Assembly: GCA_033060915.1 (NCBI GenBank)
Contig: CM065384.1
Coordinates: 10,034,001 to 10,098,000, forward strand
Length of the DNA stretch: 64,000 nt
Direction: 5' to 3'
Source: Euryodendron excelsum
Taxonomy: Eukaryota > Streptophyta > Magnoliopsida > Ericales > Pentaphylacaceae
The notes under the pieces were generated by a model. The model made no database searches. It saw only the letters and a program-made list of their open reading frames with translations, and had not been told where the DNA came from. Below are positions 58,060 to 64,000 of the stretch, piece after piece. A program made the position numbers and the translations under genes. The stretch's first letter is position 1, and each line of letters starts with the position of its first letter.

Positions 58060-60080
58060 TTGCTCGGTCCAATCCCAAAAGCACGTCTTTCAAAAGACGG
58101 TAAGTCCCCTTTTCAATTCTCATGGACACGTCTTTCCGAAGACAATAAGTCCCCTTTTCAATTCCAATAGGTGCGTCTTCCCGAAGACGGTAAGTCTTCT
58201 TTCCAATTCCAATAGGCACGTCTTTCCATAGACGGTAAGTCTTTTTTCCAATTCCAATTCTAATCCCTCTCTCGAGAAAGTTGATTCCTCAAGATGGCAA
58301 GTCTATCCAATCCGACACATTTTTCAAAGAAAGTTTCTTTGGAACAGTAACTCCTTTCAAACCTGTTGACCGGGCCGAGACCCCAAGTCCCTAAGATGGT
58401 AAAACGGTCCACCTTTGGCGCCTGCTAGCCGGCCAATGCAGAAATGTCCGTTTCAGCACGCCTTCTAAGAAAGTTGATTCTCAGGTGCTAAGTCCCTTTA
58501 GCAGCTTCCCTAAATCAGGCAGTCTGGGGAATGAACGCGAACCGTCAGAGTAGCGGAAGTATTCGCCAACATCGCAACCATCAGAGTAGCGAAAAGATTT
58601 GCAAACAGGTCGATATAAGGAATTGCCAACAAACCCCTATATCATGGGACCGCTATCAGGGTGATGGAAACACTCAAAAACCAGGTCAACACCGGTGCCT
58701 ACTAGCTCACTTCGGTGAAAAATGACCAAACTGCCCCTAGGGCCATTTTCGGCACGCTTCTCGAGAAAATACCTAAGCCCTCAGAATGGTAAGTCCACCC
58801 TTCCAAGATTGTCTTCAAAGAAATCTGGCTTGATTAGGTGCTTTCTAGTCAGTTTTAGGCCAATTCCGAGACTTTCCGATCAAGATGACCATTTTGCCCC
58901 TAGGCATCCGAATGCCCCGAGGACCACACTGGCTCTGCGTATCAAATCAGTAGCCTCCTGAGAGTGCTTCTTATAGTAGTCTCGACCTTCCTTTATCTTC
59001 CTAGATCATCCCGAGTCAGTTTCGGCAAACTCGGTGCGAAATGACCGTTTTGCTCCTGGTGGGCCGGTCGCCTTTTTCGACCACACCGACTCTAGGTATC
59101 AAACCAGTAGCCTCTTGGAACATTCTAAATAATGTTCCCAAACCTTGAGTCTTCTTCCAAGACATTTTGGGTCCATCCTGGTAGTTTTCCAATTTAGTTG
59201 ACCATTTTGCCCCTTAATGGCCCAATCAACCCTTCTAACAATTCATGTCATCCTTTTTCAAGTCCATTACCCCCCCAGGACTCTATTCTGAGGGTTCCTA
59301 TCCATTTCTGGCTTACCGGGTCATGCCCGGTCCCTTAAATCCTCCCCGGACCTTCCAGAGTCACTCCTAGTGAAGCCAGGCTAAAAATTGCATGGTAGTC
59401 ACTAGTACAGGCACTTAAATCTTCTCAAGATACGTTGCTTGCCAACCTTAAAACTTTCCTAACTAGCTGGTGCCACTAGTAGTGGTGCCAAGCCAATATT
59501 TGGCTAGGCGCCACTCCTAGTGGCGCCAGAAGGTTTTTTAGCCTAGCGCCACTACAACAAGCGCTAGGTCATTCTTCCCTCTATAAATACAGAGCCTCCT
59601 CCTGCATGAAAGAGGCCTACAAACTTAGTTTGCAAACCCTATTATTTGATATACAAAGCTCGTAGCCTCCCTAAACCTTAGCTTTTTTAGGTTTTCCAAA
59701 CCCTAGCCTCCATACACAAATCCTTGCCTCCTATACACTTATACACACTCTCATATAATCATACACTAGCCTTCAAACCCTTCAATGAAGACTTAGATTG
59801 CTGCAACTACGAAGCTTTGAAGATCGAAGACCAACTCTCAAAAACTGAAGTGAAAAGTGAAGCAAAACAAGAAAAACAAAGCGCGCAAAGCAAAGCAATA
59901 TAAACAAGACACAAGGTAGGCTTTCTCTTTAAGTTTACACATCTTCCCCCTCTCTTCTCTCTCCTAACCCACTTGGGTTTTCTTCTATTATAATCCCCCA
60001 TCTTTTTTCCCCCTTTCTTTGCATGCTTGAAACAAGGAACTTCCCGGTCCATGTGTAGGATTAGGCTATTGGAGGGTCAT
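58060..60080 (+). mobile_element. Family-X LTR fragment, inverted relative to X1/X2
   Basis: It reads in sense on the plus strand, like the solo LTR. Contents: CTCGAG-type units (58070-58300), CATCAGAGTAGCG repeats, ~160-bp modules (58700-59340), GGCGCC inverted repeats (59468-59530), TATA (59582) and leader with AACCCACTTGGGTT (about 59967). It stops at GGAGGGTCAT (60080), where Athila element V begins. Related copies continue CGTGTCGGG there, so V interrupts it. The left end is lost at the copia-like LTR. Confidence 0.82.
59582..59589 (+). promoter_or_regulatory. LTR TATA box (inverted X fragment)
   Basis: TATAAATA in CCCTCTATAAATACAGAGCC on the plus strand. The donor-like ACAAG|GTAGGC lies downstream at 59911-59921, as in the solo LTR. 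Confidence 0.52.
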
Positions 60081-61519
60081 TGATCGCTCCTGAATAGTGC
60101 AATTTATATCCGCCAGTGTACGTTTGCAATGCAGAAATAATATCTTCATAAGTCCGAGGTCGAACCATAGGGAATATGGATGGAATATAGTAGAACTCAC
60201 TTTGGCAAAGTAGAAGTCTCAAGAAAAATAACTCTAGAATGTAAAGGAAAATTTTGATTTGAGATTTGGTTTGAGAAATTATTTTAGGTAATGAAAATAA
60301 ATTATACTAAGAAAACTTGAATAGATAACAATAAGCAAAAGTCTTGGCAGGACTGATCCAGTTAATAGGCCTACAAGTAGGTCCCCAAGATAGTTGTGAG
60401 TAAAGAATCTCAAGATTTGATTACCCTCTTGGAGTTGATATTCAATTATTTGCTAGTGTTCATACCAGGGTCCCATTCATACCTGTCCCAGTTCATAAAC
60501 ATGTCTACAAAGTATGTTTGAAGCTTAATCAAGAACCGTAGATTTCCAAAGTACTCCTAATAGGAATATATGAACAATTATAATCAATACCCTTATAAAA
60601 AATTCGAGGTACACGTATCCCTGCTTGCATATCAGTCTATACATACATGCTAGATATGATCAAGAATATTGTTTTCGAAGACATTCATAGGCAAGAAAAT
60701 AAATCTTGGTTCAAGTTCTTGAAATCTTGAAAAATAAATAACTATCTTGAATCTCTGCATGTAACCTACTTAGCTTTTCAATCCATGCCAAGAAAAAGAT
60801 TTGACAACTTAAAGCCATAAGAAAGCACATGAAAATTATATTGAAGTCTTGCAACAATTGGAAGAACATCAAATCTTGAATATAAAGAAAAACTGAATGA
60901 ATACAAAAATTAGGGTTCTTGAAAGGTATAAAGATCTTTAAATCTACTCCTAATCCTAAAACTACTCTAATTCTAGGGTTTCCTAACTCTCCATAAAGTT
61001 TTCGAACTCTCTCCCTCTTAAAAAAACTCCTATGGGCTTAAAAAGACCTTAATTTTAACCCTAACAGGTTTTTGGCCTGCGGCGGGGGGCGTCCGTACAG
61101 CTTTCGGACGGCTTCGAATGGGTCTTAACACTTAAAAAAATTTTCACAGTTTCACCAACGCGGCCACTGCCCATCCGGATGGGTCCTCGGATGGCCAGGG
61201 TGCCTTCATGAAAGCTGTAGATCTCAAAAAGTTGTATGGAATTGATAGATTATTGGCCCTAATAGCCTTCTTGATTTGAGAGATATGGCCTTCCAAATTT
61301 TTAGCTCCGCGTGCTTTAGCAGCTTGTACTCTAGCAACATCCTCTTAAAATCTATGTCCAAAATGTATCCGAAATCCTCCCATTTAAGCTCAAAACCTAT
61401 ACAAAGTATAATACACTTAGTTAGTACTAAAATAGAACTAAAAAGACATATAAAATCATAAACTAACACTAACAAAGCACTAGTTAAGGCCTTATAATTG
61501 CATATTTGAAGCACAATCA
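60081..61519 (-). mobile_element. Element V (Athila-like) 3' LTR (1439 bp)
   Basis: Ends TGATCGCT...CAATCA on the plus strand, with TGAT/ATCA terminal inverted repeats. A polypurine tract on the minus strand abuts 61520, so this is the 3' LTR of a minus-strand element. It contains GTCCGAGGTCGAACC near 60156, a motif I associate with Athila-type Gypsy LTRs. The insertion point is in a family-X LTR fragment; the expected duplication is GTCAT (60076-60080), with its partner outside the window. Confidence 0.8.
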
Positions 61520-61536
61520 CACCCCCCAACTAGATT
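61520..61536 (-). other. Polypurine tract of element V
   Basis: The minus strand reads AATCTAGTTGGGGGGTG directly before the LTR start TGATTGTG. Confidence 0.75.
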
Positions 61537-63107
61537 TTTGCTAGTCCCTAGCAAACTACTAAAACCAAAAACATAATCTCTACTTTTGTAAGATTCACGA
61601 ATGCATTTAGCTTATGCATCAAGCATTTAAACCCCTAGGTTACCCCTAGTGGGGAGTGATGTCTCATGAGAGCTTGCAGTGATGATACCCACAAACGTCA
61701 AAATATGACCTACAAGAAAGATAGTTAGAACAAGTAAGTCTATGCAGAAGATAATCCGAGATATATCATCCATCTTTCCCTTCATTACTCAATACAAAAG
61801 TTAGAATAAATCTCAAATAACATAACTGAGAGTCAATATGTGTGTGCGTGCCATATCAACACATTAGAGCTCATCCATAACTACGTAAAATAATTATATC
61901 CTTCAAGTCTTGATTTCAACCCTCTCTGGGCATACACTCACAATAAAATGAACACACAAGGTGCTCACAATGGAAAGCTCATCAAAATAAATTAAATATA
62001 ATGAAATACAAAAGAGCAATCCAATAATAAGAACCGATAAAGTGTAAGTGTATTCGACTTGGCATAGCTTCATGAAAGAATATTCAAAGCTAAATACTAA
62101 TCAAAATAATTGACAAGATATAACTCGTACTCAAAATGAATCCACGGACATGTACTATTCAGATCAACTAGGACTTTGTACGGTTGTAACTTTGGCCAAG
62201 AGGTATAAGGTAAAAAAGGAAAGGATAAATGGTTCAAAACATGTGTGATCAAGGCATGTAATGATCTTTAAGGACACAATTCCAATTCCTACTTTCATTT
62301 GATGTTTCATTTTTTCCTTTTTCTTTTTTCCTTGCTTCTTTTTTTCTTTTTTTTTTTCCAACATCTAACATCTTTACTTTTTCTTTTCTTGCTCTTGCTC
62401 TTCCCTTCTTTTGCTTTCTTTGCTAGTTTCTTCTTTTTCTTTTCACATCGCAAACATATAACCCTTCTTTCAATGATATTCTCACAAGTGATGATACTTG
62501 TGTCTTTATACTAGGGAAATACTTTTACAGTAGTGTATTTTAACAAAGATCACCTCAAATATAGGTTTAACTTGGTTCCAAGGGAATGCCTTCAACAAGA
62601 AAATTTAAGGCTCGAAATAACAAAAATGGCCTAGAATCATATCCGAAATACATAAAAGTGAAATTCAAAAAAGTACAAGTGTCAACAACTCGAATCAGTA
62701 TTCAACATATGAATCAAGAACAAACATAATGAAGCTATTGAATGAATGAAAGATGATCAAATTATTCTTGAGTAGATGTAAACACTCTAAAAAGCATTAA
62801 TAGATCTAAAGCTCACAAGGTAAATCTCCACTCATGTAGGATATAATCATAAAAGATAGCTAAGGATGATACCATAATGCTATGATAGTTGCATATGAAA
62901 TTAATCCTCTCAACTCATGCATTCAAGAGAGATTCAAACAATTGCAAGAATATTAGAAGAAGAATAAGAAATCATACTCAAATGTATGAATGCATATGAT
63001 TATTCATTCTTGTATCTAACATTTCAACTCATCATCAAAAACAAAAAATAAAAAAAAAACATAAAAATAAAAATTGAAAACTAAATTACAAAACATTGAG
63101 TACAAAG
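61537..63107 (-). other. Element V 3' noncoding region; pol absent
   Basis: No gene. It is A-rich on the sense (minus) strand, with (A)n/GAAAAAG runs at 62305-62360. It shares ATTCTTTCATGAAGCT (62065-62090) with the end of element U. RT, integrase and the env-position ORF would be expected between gag and 3' LTR in Athila and are missing. Confidence 0.55.
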
Positions 63108-64000
63108 TCAACCAATACCACATCGTGGTATAGCCTCAAAGTTTGGCCTTAGCTCATTCATTAGTAATTCATAATAAGAATTCAACAAATAAGAAGTAAT
63201 TGAAATTTTGGGATCCTCATTAAGCTTTTGACCATAAGTCTTGTACAAGGAAGATTGTGCAAGAGTCACGTGATCATGCACTACGATGTACGGACTCACT
63301 TCCATGGGTATCTCTATGTTTTCTTCTCTTTTTTTACTCTCTATCTCTCTAGGCTCTTCCTTTATCTCACTTTGAACCTTACTAGGTTCATCATTCTCTT
63401 TAACCTCCTATTTGACTCTATACTCACTCACCCTAGAAATGTCCTCCCTATGTGTAGACTCATCACGATAAATGGTTATATCAATGACTTCCTCATTCCT
63501 AAGGGTAATAGTGGTGGCTTAAAATTGCTCATGGTCAAAATTAGAGTTAGTGAGAGACTCTTTTGTGTTGGCTATGCTAATGGGGCTAGGTAAAAGTTAA
63601 GGTAGAGAAGGAGACTCACTATTCTCTTGAACACACAAGCTTTGTGTTAAAAGACACTTAAGATCATCTAGTTTGTCGGCCATCCTAGAGTTCCACTCTA
63701 TTTAGGATTGCATGAATTGTGACAAGGTATCATATAGTGTTTCCTCTTGATATTGATAGACATCAAAAGCTTGTGATTCATAAAGTAGAGGTGGGGGTTG
63801 GTATTGTTGAGGGCTTGGAGTTCCCTCATTACTCCAACTAAGGTTGGGATGTTGCCAACCCAAATCATAGGTTTCCGTATATGGAGTGTCCTCTAATGAT
63901 CCCGTTTGTGGTGGTTGATAATAATTAAAATCTTGTGGGTAATATGATTGGTCCTAATGTTGAGAGTGTGATACACCCTCATTCATCCAATTATAGTGTG
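63108..64000 (-). pseudogene. gag: Athila-like gag, C-terminal part (element V)
   Basis: From the window edge the minus strand reads, in one frame, DQSYYPQDFNYYQPPQ, YDLGWQHPNLSWSNEGTPSP, YDTLSQFMQS and TTITLRNEE, ending FEAIPRCGIG and stop at 63108. The GWxxHPNxSWSN and FMQS blocks are hallmarks of Athila gag after the zinc-knuckle region, and TITLRN corresponds to the usual AITLRSG. About five in-frame stops are visible (for example after FMQS and after the PSLP stretch). The upstream part, including capsid and zinc knuckle, lies beyond 64000. A Glu/Lys-rich stretch around 63330-63430 precedes the end. It is a decayed structural gene. Confidence 0.8.

Noticed and set aside
61060..61200. GC-rich patch in the V LTR as a possible host exon
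   Set aside because: It sits between intact LTR termini, is short and has no open frame or splice context.

Overview
This is plant nuclear DNA made almost entirely of nested, decayed LTR retrotransposons. No host gene, tRNA, rRNA, CRISPR array or bacterial-style operon was found. The evidence for a plant is Ty3/Gypsy families of the Tat/Ogre, Athila and Tekay/Del types, a Ty1/copia-like LTR, antisense genes of the plant mobile domain (PMD) type, and GT-AG introns. The very long LTRs (3.3 to 5.9 kb), dense nesting and stop-riddled reading frames suggest intergenic heterochromatin of a large-genome flowering plant. The species cannot be told from the sequence.

Layout. 1-3676: right part of a family-X (Tat-like) LTR. 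3677-4926 and 10801-10851: a Tat-type gag remnant (element Z) next to a chromovirus LTR scrap; the gag is split by a 5.87-kb solo family-X LTR (4927-10795) with a perfect 5-bp target duplication. 10852-28338: element Y, a Tat-type element read on the minus strand, with a truncated 3' LTR, polypurine tract, antisense PMD gene, gag, primer-binding site and full 5' LTR, but no recognisable protease, RT or integrase. 28339-33410: element W, a Tekay/Del-like chromovirus on the minus strand (gag, PBS, 5' LTR), cut by Y inside gag. 33411-35350: diverged family-X LTR fragment into which W inserted. 35695-40320: element U, an Athila-like element on the plus strand (integrase, env-position ORF, A-rich 3' region). 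40321-57012: two family-X insertions in the same orientation, one apparently inside the other. Each keeps a 3' LTR, a PPT and an antisense ORF. 57013-58052: copia-like LTR on the minus strand. 58060-60080: family-X LTR fragment in the opposite orientation. 60081-64000: element V, an Athila-like element on the minus strand (3' LTR, PPT, noncoding stretch, decayed gag).

How the parts relate. The PPT and PBS positions fix the sense of the X and Y elements as the minus strand, so the PMD and DUF7745-like genes on the plus strand are antisense ORFs (aORFs) between the former pol and the 3' LTR. Both PMD copies carry a short GT-AG intron at the same place and a matching acidic last exon. The two X elements share LTR, PPT and 3' noncoding sequence up to the aORF start codon, and then carry unrelated aORFs (PMD in one, DUF7745-like in the other). 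This modular cargo is the most interesting signal in the window.

Every coding region is degenerate. Several stops sit where the related copy or the family has CAG, CAA or CGA, and start codons are lost in the Y gag and X PMD, which fits methylation-driven decay. Family and domain names come from recognising motifs by eye, not from a database search.
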